NCBI RefSeq assembly: GCF_000209165.1
Contig: NC_009047.1
Span: forward strand, 248,001-312,000
DNA from: Scheffersomyces stipitis CBS 6054
Taxonomy: Eukaryota > Ascomycota > Pichiomycetes > Serinales > Debaryomycetaceae
Reading direction: 5' to 3'
Length of the DNA: 64,000 bases
Shown: piece by piece, positions 41,901 through 51,533 of the stretch
Layout: the number at the start of each line of letters is the position of its first letter
Position numbering within the stretch: position 1 is the stretch's first letter
Notes under the pieces: generated by a model
The model's input: the letters and a program-made list of their open reading frames with translations, nothing else
Told to the model about the DNA's origin: nothing
Database searches by the model: none
Made by a program: the position numbers and the translations under genes

Positions 41901-44529
41901 TAGGAGAAGGCACCGGCGTAGGAGTCGACGGAGGCTGCGACAGAGGAGTAGTAGATGCAGCAGGAGAGACCGGTGCCGAAGCAGACGACAGAGCTGCAGA
42001 TGAACCTGGCGATTGAGAAACAGTACTGCCAGATGGCGTGGATGGAGGCGAGGGAGATGGGGCCAGAGACACACGAGGACCCTGAGTGAGGCCTGGAGCA
42101 GGTGCCAGAATAGAAGGAAAACTGCCACCACCACTACCACCACCACCAATGGAGGTAGCCGACACGACAGTAGACGTCAGAGGTCTTGCAAAAGGAAAGA
42201 CATTTTCCTGGAACCGAACATGAGAAGAGGTAATCACTTGTCTGGTAGCGAGATCATAAACAAGATGAGCTTTCCGAAACGGATCAGATCCAAGATAAAC
42301 ACCCTTGATTGCACGAGCGACCAACTTCAGTTGACGGTGATTGGGTGGAACATTCACAAAGGCAGCACACCCAAACACTTTAAGTTGAGATAAGATAGGC
42401 CTCGCGCCATGCCAGAGTTCAAATGGCGAGCGATTTTGGAGAACAGGTGTTGGTAGCCTGTTTAGGAGAAATGCAGCATGTTGGAGTGCATGCGGGAAGA
42501 GGGGCGAAGGAAGAGAGCTCGCAGTGATCATGGTACGCGTTTTATCAAGAACGGAGCGAATCGCTCTTTCAGCACGTCCATTTTGGTGTGAGTTACCAGG
42601 CACAGTAAGCTGGGTCTGGATACCTTCTGCCGCAAAGAATGAAGTAAGCGTCAGATTGACAAACTCACCGCCATTGTCAGATCGAAAATTACAGACACGG
42701 TAGCCACCACGACTGGAGAAGTGGTTTGTCCATGCCTTAATAACTTTGATAATAAAGTCCGCAGCATCCGATTTCTTGAGGAGAGGGCCAACAGCCTTGA
42801 AGCGAGTAAAGTCGTCAAGAAGAATACAAAAATAAAACAACGAGGAGGGACCACCGGCATGAGGACCGGACAAATCACAGTGAAGAAGTTGCAAGGGAGC
42901 AGATGTGACTGGGCCAGTGGTCGTTTTGGGAATCACCCGAGTGCTCTTGGAGCTAAGACATGCTTCACATGAAATCGAGTCGTGAACGGCCGTGCGAGGC
43001 ATGTTCGGATATTTCAAGGCCAGACGAACGACAGTAGGAGAAGGGTGGCCAAGGCGAGCATGAACAAGAGCAGAGGCAGAAATAGGTGCCACACCAGGGT
43101 CCGCAGCAGGAGCGGGGGCCGAGTAGGCAGAGTGGTTAGCCCGCGAGACAGTCGAGGGGCGGACAATTTCGAGACACAGCAAGTAAAGATTTCTCAGGTC
43201 TCTGGTAGCAAGTTGGCCATACTTAGGGTGAACAATGTCATCATGAGAGATAACAAGTTTGTCGCCCGTAGTAGTTACAGCCAGGATGGAAAGAAGATTC
43301 TGAGTACAGTCAGGAACGTAAAGAACATTGAACACCCGAATCTTCTGACCATGGAGATCAAACACAAGAGTACCACGACCGGCAATCGAGAGAGGCTCGT
43401 GACCGGCGTTCATGACAGAACCAGAGTGAGGAATGATGTCATGAAAGAGACTTCTATCGTTACAAATGTGGGTAGAAGCACCTGAATCAAAAATAAAGCT
43501 GGCAGAGGAAGAAGAAGCCAAGAGGGCATAGTGGGTGTAGTGGGCGAGATGGGCATAGTAAGCACCGGGCTGGTCAAAACCAAAGGTCAGAGCATCATCA
43601 GCGAGAGCATAATGAGCAGCAGGCTTTGGACGAGAGCCGTGCTTCCTGCGGTGCTTCCCTGGACCGCCAGGACCAAAACGAGAAGCCATACGAGGAACTT
43701 CACCCTCACGATAAGGAGCAGGGCAGTTCTTGGCCATGTGACCACACCCATAACAGTTGTAGCAATCAAGCTGCCAAATCAGATCCGTACCTTTAGCCTT
43801 GATCAAGTTCCTGGTGACAGGACCAGAAGGAGAAGACAAGGAGGTAAGGGCATAAGCAGATTGAGACGAGGACAGGACCAGCAAGGCGGAGGACGTGGCA
43901 GGAGGAGAAAGTTCATCATGATAAGCAAAGAAATTGAGAACTTCGTCCGCAGTCACCGTGGGAGTCAGGCGAACTTGAGAAAAGAATAGATCTCTCACCT
44001 TGGAGTTTCCCGTACCATAAAGGAAGAGGAGCGCTTTCATGGAGTCGTTATCGTACTTCGTCATAAACGCAGTCAACTTTTCAGCAATCAAGAACCCAGC
44101 TTCAGTCGTAATGGTCGGATCAGCAAGACGACCAAATAAGTACTTGAGATAGCCGACCGCATCCCTAGAGCTGGCGATCGCATACTTGGTTTCGACAGCT
44201 TTCCAAGTTTCGACACCCAGAGAGTAGTGCGTGAACAATGACTGAACGTCAGGCTTCATACACTTGAGGATAAGCTCACGGAGCTTGTGGCTCAACGCCT
44301 GCTGGTCCGTAAAGGTGATGGAAAGTTCTTTTTCTGAAAGATAAGCAGCAATCTCTGTAGCCAAGACGCAGCTACTGAACATACCAGTCATCCAGTCTTT
44401 CCATTCCAGAAAGTTCTCACGGCCTCTGAGAAGAAGAGTATCAATGACCATGAGGCCGGAATTTAATTGGCTCATAACCTGTTGAACTGTTTGCTTTGGA
44501 AGCTCAGTAGATTGAATCGGATTATTCAT
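38899..44529 (-). CDS. Family-A gag-pol of A6, extended by three codons from LTR-C
   Basis: 1876 codons from the LTR-internal ATG (44529). It has the CCHC knuckle, FDSGAS protease, DD35E integrase, YVDD reverse transcriptase and RNase H, all without interruption. The C insertion falls in the final codons: the normal ending MQLA-stop becomes MQLA-FEM-stop, read into the C LTR. The protein should therefore be functional, although the element's own polypurine tract is now 3.5 kb further away. It is nearly identical to the A4 copy (e.g. SEDGYDMEV here, SEVGYDMEV in A4). Confidence 0.93.
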   Translation of the reverse strand: MNNPIQSTELPKQTVQQVMSQLNSGLMVIDTLLLRGRENFLEWKDWMTGMFSSCVLATEIAAYLSEKELSITFTDQQALSHKLRELILKCMKPDVQSLFTHYSLGVETWKAVETKYAIASSRDAVGYLKYLFGRLADPTITTEAGFLIAEKLTAFMTKYDNDSMKALLFLYGTGNSKVRDLFFSQVRLTPTVTADEVLNFFAYHDELSPPATSSALLVLSSSQSAYALTSLSSPSGPVTRNLIKAKGTDLIWQLDCYNCYGCGHMAKNCPAPYREGEVPRMASRFGPGGPGKHRRKHGSRPKPAAHYALADDALTFGFDQPGAYYAHLAHYTHYALLASSSSASFIFDSGASTHICNDRSLFHDIIPHSGSVMNAGHEPLSIAGRGTLVFDLHGQKIRVFNVLYVPDCTQNLLSILAVTTTGDKLVISHDDIVHPKYGQLATRDLRNLYLLCLEIVRPSTVSRANHSAYSAPAPAADPGVAPISASALVHARLGHPSPTVVRLALKYPNMPRTAVHDSISCEACLSSKSTRVIPKTTTGPVTSAPLQLLHCDLSGPHAGGPSSLFYFCILLDDFTRFKAVGPLLKKSDAADFIIKVIKAWTNHFSSRGGYRVCNFRSDNGGEFVNLTLTSFFAAEGIQTQLTVPGNSHQNGRAERAIRSVLDKTRTMITASSLPSPLFPHALQHAAFLLNRLPTPVLQNRSPFELWHGARPILSQLKVFGCAAFVNVPPNHRQLKLVARAIKGVYLGSDPFRKAHLVYDLATRQVITSSHVRFQENVFPFARPLTSTVVSATSIGGGGSGGGSFPSILAPAPGLTQGPRVSLAPSPSPPSTPSGSTVSQSPGSSAALSSASAPVSPAASTTPLSQPPSTPTPVPSPILVPSPTPAPASTPVPSSAPVPSSAPVPSSAPVPSSAPVPSDTLVPSTSAALTAPSRAVVLAQRSDLPPSDSYELSDDSYTAPASREVPTLTAPRTVPSLPAPRKVPSLPAPRKVPSLPSTRKVPSLPAPRTVPSLPAPRTVPSLLPVPRNILSAPTAPLGLPHPAVKAPSPIPGSSSAIPMEIVSTDTEPEPMSEDGYDMEVVSDQEFFDAPEQYGTHPRSSPLISTRSSMDVLLDQEEYPDPSTYMDIVVMDSDDLSSYHDSEMEDASDMDPLSLIRPTSNTDMEDTSANYSLPPTRHTPTTQTVVSSTPPPPPQPLPRVVQSDSPQSSPIVELPASPPLQSRSQQFLLPPGLSPTRLIELPASGGMELILSLSDRALVPLNSEANNKLTHLVVSRPPPVNGVKHKLTPVPSRDGTHPQTLKRAHRPILVPTRSQRQQNNQNLINYPQRQQIEYITTDSESFSEADNPNDLDYTETHGQPLIMGSSAFMVTIMTPQVPRTYEEATNSPQRERWIEAMNKEFGAQMENSTWTLAELPKGKRALGMKWVYTIKDDGTYKARLVALGFRQKHGIDYEETFAPVIRSESIKLLLAIAAVHKMKIHQMDVSTAFLNGKIDTELYIKQPKGFIDEQFPHMVCKLNKSLYGLKQAPLIWNSTINKFLENNGFIRSKSEFGIYRRNNVILGLYVDDLLIASPRENEIYEAKKLLLNKFKMKDLGLARKFLGINIEQGPDGITANLSDYIKKTLEELNLEELNSVKSPIIQGQHLNQKSKPCDATIYRSIVGKLLYASNTIRGDIAYIVGMLSRYFNEPTEVTLTAAKHVLRYLKGTQKLGQHYTNINDVQVFVDSDWGSDSSDRKSISGYAIKYGGSLISWKSKKQTTTALSTTEAEYMALATVIKEVIWLITFFRELHIPISLPIMIWEDNTSCIKLSEHPVHHERTKHIDIRYHFIRDKIIDNIVKLRQIKSADNVADMFTKGLTPGTFQHLIQLSGMQLAFEM

Positions 44530-44872
44530 AATGTAGGACAGTATATTGATTAACTTATTTAAGATAGATAATTTCCATATAGAAGAAGAAAAGTTATAGA
44601 AAGTTAGAAAGGAGAAGGGGGAGTAAGACCCCCTTATATAGATGCCAAATACAATCACAGGCTGACCCCTCATCAGGAGGAAATGAAACGACATGACCAG
44701 AATTTCAGGTTAGTCGGACATAATTGATTCTCATTGGTAGATGTTATCTTATCACATTACTGTGCACAATTATGTCTGAATGGCTGCAAATCCTGCATTC
44801 ATAAAGTTTACGCATTGGATTAAAAATAGAATATAGAATATGCTTTTAGGTTTGATATCAGCATATTCAACA
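44480..44872 (-). mobile_element. Family-A 5' LTR of A6
   Basis: 393 bp, with U3 bases (CATCAGGAGG, TTAGTCGGAC, TTATGTCTGAATGG) that match the neighbouring A7 LTR rather than its own 3' LTR. Confidence 0.92.
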
Positions 44873-44975
44873 GAACATACCAGTCATCCAGTCTTTCCAT
44901 TCCAGAAAGTTCTCACGGCCTCTGAGAAGAAGAGTATCAATGACCATGAGGCCAGAATTTAATTGGCTCATAACC
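44873..44975 (-). pseudogene. Gag start of A7
   Basis: Minus-strand A gag codons from the primer site to the A6 insertion (MSQLNSGLMVIDTLLLRG ... WMTGMF). The other side of the break is the 14-bp remnant at 34937-34950. Confidence 0.88.
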
Positions 44976-45377
44976 TGTTGAACTGTTTGCTTTGGAAGCT
45001 CAGTAGATTGAATCGGATTATTCATAATGTAGGACAGTATATTGATTAACTTATTTAAGATAGATAATTTCCATATAGAAGAAGAAAAGTTATAGAAAGT
45101 TAGAAAGGAGAAGGGGGAGTAAGACCCCCTTATATAGATGCCAAATACAATCACAGGCTGACCCCTCATCAGGAGGAAATGAAACGACATGACCAGAATT
45201 TCAGGTTAGTCGGACATAATTGATTCTCATTGGTAGATGTTATCTTATCACATTACTGTGCACAATTATGTCTGAATGGCTGCAAATCCTGCATTCATAA
45301 AGTTTACGCATTGGATTAAAAATAGAATATAGAATATGCTTTTAGGTTTGATATCAGCATATTCAACATATTCAACA
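44976..45377 (-). mobile_element. Family-A LTR, 402-bp variant (5' LTR of A7)
   Basis: The standard 393 bp (44976-45368) plus a second TATTCAACA (45369-45377). It differs from 11041-11442 by one visible base. These two are the best candidates for the LTR pair of one outer element that contains everything between them. The right flank is A gag sequence (CTTGA). Confidence 0.85.
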
Positions 45378-45594
45378 CTTGAGAATAAGCTCACGGAGCT
45401 TGTGGCTCAACGCCTGCTGGTCCGTAAAGGTGATGGAAAGTTCTTTCTCTGAAAGATAAGCAGCAATCTCTGTAGCCAAGACACAGCTACTGAACATACC
45501 AGTCATCCAGTCTTTCCATTCCAGAAAGTTCTCACGGCCTCTGAGAAGAAGAGTATCAATGACCATGAGGCCAGAATTTAATTGGCTCATAACC
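45378..45594 (-). pseudogene. Gag start of a further family-A copy (A8)
   Basis: Minus-strand A gag from the primer site to LRELILKC. The next codons (MKPDV in other copies) are replaced by the A7 LTR border. Confidence 0.88.
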
Positions 45595-45983
45595 TGTTGA
45601 ACTGTTTGCTTTGGAAGCTCAGTAGATTGAATCGGATTATTCATAATGTAGGACAGTATATTGATTAACTTATTTAAGATAGATAATTTCCATATACAAG
45701 AAAAAAAGTTATAGAAAGTTAGAAAGGAGAAGGGGGAGTAAGACCCCCTTAAATAGATTCCAATCGTACCATAGGCCGACGCCACATTAGGATGAAATGA
45801 GGCAAGATTAGCAATTTCAGATTAATTAAACATAATCGTTTCTTATTGGTAGATGATATCAACATCTTTATGTGTGGCACAATTATGTCTAAATGGCTGC
45901 AAATCCTGCACTTGTAAAGTTAACGCATTGGATTAAAAATAGTATAGAATATGCCTTTAGGTTTGATATCAGCATATTCAACA
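45595..45983 (-). mobile_element. Mosaic family-A LTR of A8
   Basis: 389 bp. The gag-proximal ~100 bp is essentially identical to standard A LTRs. The outer part (from about 45690: TTAAATAGATTCCAATCG, GATGAAATGAGGC and so on) resembles the divergent A' LTRs at 6794 and 48686. The break lies near R, as expected from strand transfer between two different genomic RNAs. Confidence 0.85.
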
Positions 45984-46178
45984 ACTTCTACCACTGAAGC
46001 CGAATATATCGCACTAGCAGAAGCCGTGAAAGAAGTGCTTTGGTTGAGAACCCTATTTGGTGAACTACAGATACCACTAACAATAGGAATTCGTGAGGAT
46101 AATGTATCCTGTATAAAACTAAGTGAACATCCAACCGTTCATCTGAGGACTAAGCATATCGACATAAGATACCATTTC
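45984..46178 (+). pseudogene. Family-B RNase H fragment (B11)
   Basis: TSTTEAEYIALAEAVKEV through KHIDIRYHF on +, ~65 codons near the end of B pol. It lacks six bases present in B2 (LTLPIGIHEDN becomes LTIGIREDN). It is cut by LTR-A on the left and LTR-C on the right. Confidence 0.88.
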
Positions 46179-46625
46179 TATTGAAATGTGAATTGTTGAT
46201 ATGATGGACTCTAGTTTATGTAGACCTCTTGATTGCCTATCCATGTTGTAATTTGTCTGTCTTCTTCTTTATCTTGATACAACTGTTTAAACAAGGCGCG
46301 CAACTTGTCTATATGGATACAGCGTATCCTACAGTTGTTCAATATGTTATTCTCTACATCTCTAGAATAACCTCCCTCAAATGAATCGTAAATTGATTAA
46401 TTATAAACGTATAAACTTTTTCAAGACTTTGAGGATTTCAGCTTTCTTTTATACCTCAGAGTTGCCTGCACATCAGTGCGGCTTAATTTGCAACCTGTGC
46501 GTTTCTGAATAATGCTTCTAATCTGAAATATTATTTCTTGCATTCGCAGTTTCTTGCACGCTCAGTTTCTTGTTATATAACTAAACTTCAATCTATTGGA
46601 TTACTCTAGATTTCCAATCTCAACA
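46179..46625 (-). mobile_element. Solo family-C LTR (divergent)
   Basis: A minus-oriented copy of the 431-bp C LTR, here 447 bp because of a short duplication around the TTTCTTGCA stretch (46545-46570). The outer end reads CAATA (plus sense of the LTR), not CA. No internal C sequence adjoins. The flanks (ATTTC left, CTGTT right) differ and belong to different elements, so the site is rearranged. Confidence 0.87.
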
Positions 46626-48309
46626 CTGTTGGCCCTATTCTCAAGAAATCGGATGCTGCGGACTTCATTATCAAAGTTATTAAGGCATGGACAAACCACT
46701 TCTCCAGTCGTGGTGGCTACCGTGTCTGTAACTTTCGTTCTGACAATGGAGGTGAGTTTGTCAATCTGACGCTTACTTCATTCTTTGCGGCAGAAGGGAT
46801 CCAGACCCAGCTCACTGTGCCTGGTAACTCACACCAAAATGGACGTGCTGAAAGAGCGATTCGCTCCGTTCTTGACAAAACGCGTACCATGATCACTGCG
46901 TGTTCTCTTCCTTCGCCGCTCTTCCCGCATGCACTCCAACATGCTGCATTTCTCCTAAACCGGCTACCAACACCTGTTCTCCAAAATCGCTCGCCATTTG
47001 AACTCTGGCATGGCGCGAGGCCTATCTTATCTCAACTTAAAGTGTTTGGGTGTGCTGCCTTTGTGAATGTTCCACCTAATCACCGTCAACTGAAGTTGGT
47101 CGCTCGTGCAATCAAGGGTGTTTATCTTGGATCTGATCCGTTTCGGAAGGCTCATCTTGTTTATGATCTCGCTACCAGACAAGTGATTACCTCTTCTCAT
47201 GTTCGGTTCCAGGAAAATGTCTTTCCTTTTGCAAGACCTCTGACGTCAACTGTCGTGTCGGCTACCTCCATTGGTGGTGGAGGTAGTGGTGGTGGAAGTT
47301 TTCCTTCTATTCTGGCACCCGCTCCAGGCCTCACTCAGGGTCCTCATGTATCTCTGGCCCCATCTCCCTCACCTCCATCCACGCCATCTGGCAGTACTGT
47401 TGCTCAATCGCCAGGTTCATCTGCAGCTCTGTCGTCTGCTTCGGCACCGGTCTCTCCTGCTGCATCTACTACTCATCTGTCGCAGCCTCCGTCGACTCCT
47501 ACACCGGTGCCTTCTCCTATTCTGGTGCCTTCTCCTATTCTGGTACCTTCTCCTACTCCGGCGCCTGCTTCTGCTCCGGTATCTTCTTCTGCTCCGGTAC
47601 CCTCTACTTCGGCGGTCCAAACTGCTCCTTCCCGTGCCGTTGTTCCGGTTCAGAGGTCCGATCTGCCTCCCTATGATCCCTACGAGCTGTCTGACGACTC
47701 CTACACAGCTCCTGCTTCTCGTGAGGTACCATCCATTCCTGCTCCTCGTAAGGTACCATCCCTTCCTGCTCCTCGTCAGGTACCATCCCTTCCTTCAACT
47801 CGTAAGGTGCCATCTCTTCCTTCTACTCGTACGGTACCTTCACTTCCAGCACCTCGTCCAGTACCCTTACTTGCTACTGTTCCTCTCGGTCTTCCTCATC
47901 CTGTGGTTGAACCTGCACCCACTATCCCTGGATCCTCATCGGCCATACCCATGGAAATAGTTTCTACGGATACTGAGCCTGAACCTATGTCTGAAGATGG
48001 CTATGACATGGAAGTGGTCTCTGATCAGGAATTCTTCGATGCTCCTGAGCAATACGGTACTCATCCACGTTCGTCACCTCTGATCTCCACACGCTCCTCT
48101 ATGGATGTTCTGCTGGATCAGGAAGAATATCCAGATCGTCAACCTATATGGACATCGTGGTGATGGATTCGGATGACCTTTCTTCTTATCACGACTCGGA
48201 AATGGAGGATGCCTCCGACATGGATTCCCTTCCGCTTATTCGTCCTACTTCTAATATGGAAATGGAGGACGCCTCCGACACGGTGTCCTCCACTCCTCAC
48301 CTCCTCCTC
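46626..48309 (+). pseudogene. Family-A integrase-linker fragment, right inverted copy
   Basis: Begins inside the integrase core (VGPILKKSDAADF), keeps RSDNGGEF and NGRAERA, and continues through the Pro/Ser linker. A one-base loss near 48136 shifts the frame (stop at 48163); reading resumes at 48148. It ends at the inverted junction to D. Linker minisatellite copy number differs from the left copy, but junction bases and some substitutions are shared. Confidence 0.87.
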
Positions 48310-48685
48310 TACCCCTGTCTCAGACATTTCATCGTTCATAGCTTCTATCCATGTCCCAGTATCTTGGCTTCCGACAGCTTCGCTATAGCTACTGGGAGTC
48401 TTGGGGCTACCTAAAACACTTGTAGTAGCAGTGAACGCATGCTTTGAATTTCCACATTTCTTCGTCTGACATCTGGTAATCTTCATCATTTGGATCATCA
48501 TTTAAAGACTCCGGAGAACCTCCTTCGTAGTCACTTATGTATTCAATTCTAACCCTCTTGTGAGCCACAGCATCGTCATAAGAGGGAACTGTTGTAAATT
48601 TATGTTTAGTGACTTTGCTCACTAAGCATAAACTTACTTTTTCCTGATTCCTTATTGGTGTATCATAAGTTCTTCCCGATGCATG
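48310..48685 (-). pseudogene. Family-D copia pol fragment, right inverted copy
   Basis: The minus strand repeats 7173-7549: the first reading frame gives the same peptide (KRVRIEYISDYEGG, DDPNDEDY), with the same frameshift before SYSEAVGSQDTGTWIEA. Only one amino-acid difference was noticed (TPSSYS here, TPNSYS on the left). Confidence 0.78.
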
Positions 48686-49074
48686 TGTTGAATATGCTAA
48701 TATTGAACCTAAAGGCATATTCTATATGTTCAATCCAATGCGTAAATTTTATAAGTGCAGGATTTGCAGCCATTTAGACATAATAGTCGCCACACATTAA
48801 GATGATAAGTTAACATTTACCAATGAGAAACAATTAAGATCAACTAATCTGAAATTCTGCTGATCTAGTTTCATTTGATCCTGATGTGGGTCAGCCTGTG
48901 TTGGATTGGAATCTATTTAAGTGGTCTTACTTCCCCTTCTCTTTTCTAATTTTCTTCAACTTTTCTTCTTATATATGGAAAATATCTAACCTAAATAGTT
49001 ATAATAAATTATGTTCACATGAGTTTAGACAATCTCATTCAATCTACGGAGCTTCCAAAGCAAACAATTCAACA
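48686..49074 (+). mobile_element. Divergent family-A LTR (A' subtype), right edge
   Basis: 389 bp, TGTTGAATATGCTAATATTG to AACAATTCAACA. It is the inverted counterpart of 6794-7172. No polypurine tract precedes it. Confidence 0.85.
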
Positions 49075-49117
49075 CAACGAAGTCACAGTGAAACTACAGT
49101 AGGGCGGTGGCAGAAAC

Positions 49118-49484
49118 TGTTGAATATGCTAGTATTGAATCTGAAGGGATGTGGAATTTTTATTCAATGCTTATAAGTGCGGGACTTGCAGACATTCAAA
49201 CATGATTTTGAAAACATCTTAAGAATAAAAAAATCCACCAATGAGAAGCAGCCATTGCAAAAATCTTCTCATCTCATATAAATGACACAAGCTTGTTTAG
49301 TCAGACTGTTTAGATTTGAGATCTATTTAAGGGGATCATGGTATCTCTCTTTTATCTACTCGTATAAATATTCTTTCTTTTTAGATATGGAAATTCACTA
49401 TCGTTAAATAGGTTAGACAATATACTATCTTGACAATGAGAGAGAGACAATCTGTACCAATCTAAGGAAGCAAACAGTTAAACA
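49118..49484 (+). mobile_element. Old solo family-A-like LTR
   Basis: TGTTGAATATGCTAGTATTG to AAACAGTTAAACA, 367 bp. It keeps the landmarks (ATTCAATGCTTATAAGTG, ACCAATGAGAAGC, TATTTAAGGGGAT, GATATGGAAATT) but is heavily substituted. The flanks (GAAAC / GTTTA) show no duplication. It is the oldest LTR in the block and its right boundary. Confidence 0.75.
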
Positions 49485-51533
49485 GTTTACACTTCAATAA
49501 TTCGCCTTAGTATTATATACGGAATGGCTGCAAAATGTAACAATTTTCTCCAGCAACCATACAGTAATTTCCTGACAATATTCGTAGCCCCCTTAATAAG
49601 TTCATTCTCTGTAGATCTGCGTTGGCTTAAAAATTAAGGCAAGTAGAGACTGGTAGACTTCACATTCTCTTGCAAAACCACCTCAATTTTAGCAAAAGAA
49701 TGCGCTTGCCTTTGAAGAAAAAGCACTGAAGAGACGAATTATGGCGCCAACAAATGACAAAATTTGCACTAACTGGTGATAAATTAATTAGTGTGCAATT
49801 TAGACTTTCACAAATAAATCATTCGCGATCTGAATACTAATGAATAGATATAAAACAGAAATCATTCGTAAACCCTATATCATAAACTCAAAATTCTATG
49901 ATCTGACTCATGTGATTTTAAGAAGAGTGAATTCTTTCAATGAGGGATCATAATTTTACGTTAGGGCTCATAGGTTTTGCACGTGGAGCATAGTTTTGAA
50001 AACTGGAGCAATATGAGAGACCTAAATCAGTGAAGGGGACCTAAACCAGAGAGCGAAAGTTATACCAAGTGCTACATTTATATTAGAGGGTACTCAAAGG
50101 GATATGTATTGTGATTCAAGAAAGTACTACTGCAGGCTCTCATTTTAAGGGGGCAACCTTTATAAACCTACTGGTTATATTTTACTAAGTTGTGATACAT
50201 TGGAGTTAGTCTATAATATATTGATCAACTATAATTCCTTATATCCTTTTTGTCATTTTGCCTAAACAATTGTATGAGGACACAAAGAACAGCAAATTAA
50301 CTCAACTGCTTTACTTATTTCTCTTAGACTTATTAATTCATAAGCGGTACTCATTTATGAATAATTCTGAAGCTGCCATGCTCTTTAGCTCCTTGTTTGC
50401 TCAACTACTTGATACCTCTCTCAATCTCAAAGTACTGAAACTGCTTATGGACATCTTTTCCCCCCTTCTTTGCTTGTTATTCTGTGATGTGGTATACTTT
50501 TTCTTCTCTTTAGTAGGAATGATCCAGCTATCCAGCGCTTCGTTTACTTTCAGGTTGATGCTAACTCGTTTCAGATTGCTGTCTCCTTCCTTGTCTACTA
50601 CTCCTAGGTCATTCTACTCTTGACAGAATCTACCTCTTCTGCAGGATTTGACTAGTTTAAGACCGCATCGCCCGACATGGTTTTCCATCATGAAGAGCCT
50701 TCCTGGCTATGTTGTGGATTTCCGTGCCATTTCTGTCCATACCATGCCGTAACAGTCCACTTCCTTTAAGAATGAAATGATGCCGACTTAGTCCAAGCAA
50801 CTCTGGCTCCAGCAAGGTCGTTGTCTTGCGGAACTTTTCAAGTTTCTACAGCCTACAACAAGCTGACTATCCGACCAGGTTATTGGTGAAATTTTACAAT
50901 ACCTGAATCTTACAAGAATTATACTCCTCAGTTTAACGTGGTAAAATATCATTGGATATGGAAAGGAGTTATCCCTGCCAGGCATCTAGCAAAGGACTAT
51001 AAATAAGCTCGATATATTGCAATGTTTAGAATATGTAATTGGACTTCATTATCAACAGTTCAAAAATAATTATTATTAAGAATACAATGCCTAATTTTCA
51101 AGATGACTTACTTAAGGCGCGTCAACATTATTGCTAACCTCAGATTTTACGAACTGGATTGCAATTTTCCTCATAGAGATAAATTGTTTGCATAGAAATT
51201 TTTAATCATTCTGAGAATTTTGACCTTATCTAGATATTAGCTTGGCTTCGGTTCATTGGAAAGGTATCTGATTTTTTTGCGAATCAATTTTCAAAGAACA
51301 AAAGGATTGGTTGTTGACATTGAGGTAATTCTGGGTTTGCTTCATTAAATTAGCACGACGTGGAAGATCTCATTCAAAATCCTATGACTTGTACTTCCGT
51401 TGAACTCAAAACAAATTCCCGAGTTGATGTTCAGAATAGAATTTTGTTTGAAAACAAGATTTCCCTAAGGCACGAGAATACAATTTTAATTTAGGAAATA
51501 ATGCAATTTGTGTAGTTGCACATATTCCAATAT
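49485..51533. other. Two-kb AT-rich non-coding region before GRC3
   Basis: No ATG-started ORF of convincing length, no tRNA signature and no LTR. The 121-codon frame at 50258-50623 starts at TTG and is low-complexity hydrophobic. A possible gene relic is listed separately. The 3' region of GRC3 is at the right end. Confidence 0.5.
50500..51003 (+). pseudogene. Possible decayed protein-coding relic, unidentified
   Basis: In a single + frame (position 1 modulo 3), peptide-like stretches are separated by a few stops: NDPAIQRFVYFQVDANSFQI, then STAYNKLTIRPGYW-stop-NFTIPESYKNYTPQFNVV, then WIWKGVIPARHLAKDYK. Composition looks more protein-like than the surroundings. I recognise no family, and chance cannot be excluded. 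Confidence 0.25.

Larger units (their letters stand above)
34951..44872 (-). mobile_element. Family-A element A6, interrupted by C
   Basis: 3' LTR 34951-35343 and 5' LTR 44480-44872 (both 393 bp), flanked by GAACA on both sides (34946-34950 and 44873-44877), in A7 gag. The C element lies at 35380-38911, at the very end of gag-pol. The two LTRs differ at several U3 bases despite the matching duplication, which suggests later gene conversion, probably from the A7 LTR only ~0.1 kb away. Confidence 0.93.

Noticed and set aside
50258..50623. 121-codon hydrophobic ORF
   Set aside because: It starts at TTG, is T-rich and low complexity, with no recognised family. It competes with a more protein-like frame on the same strand.
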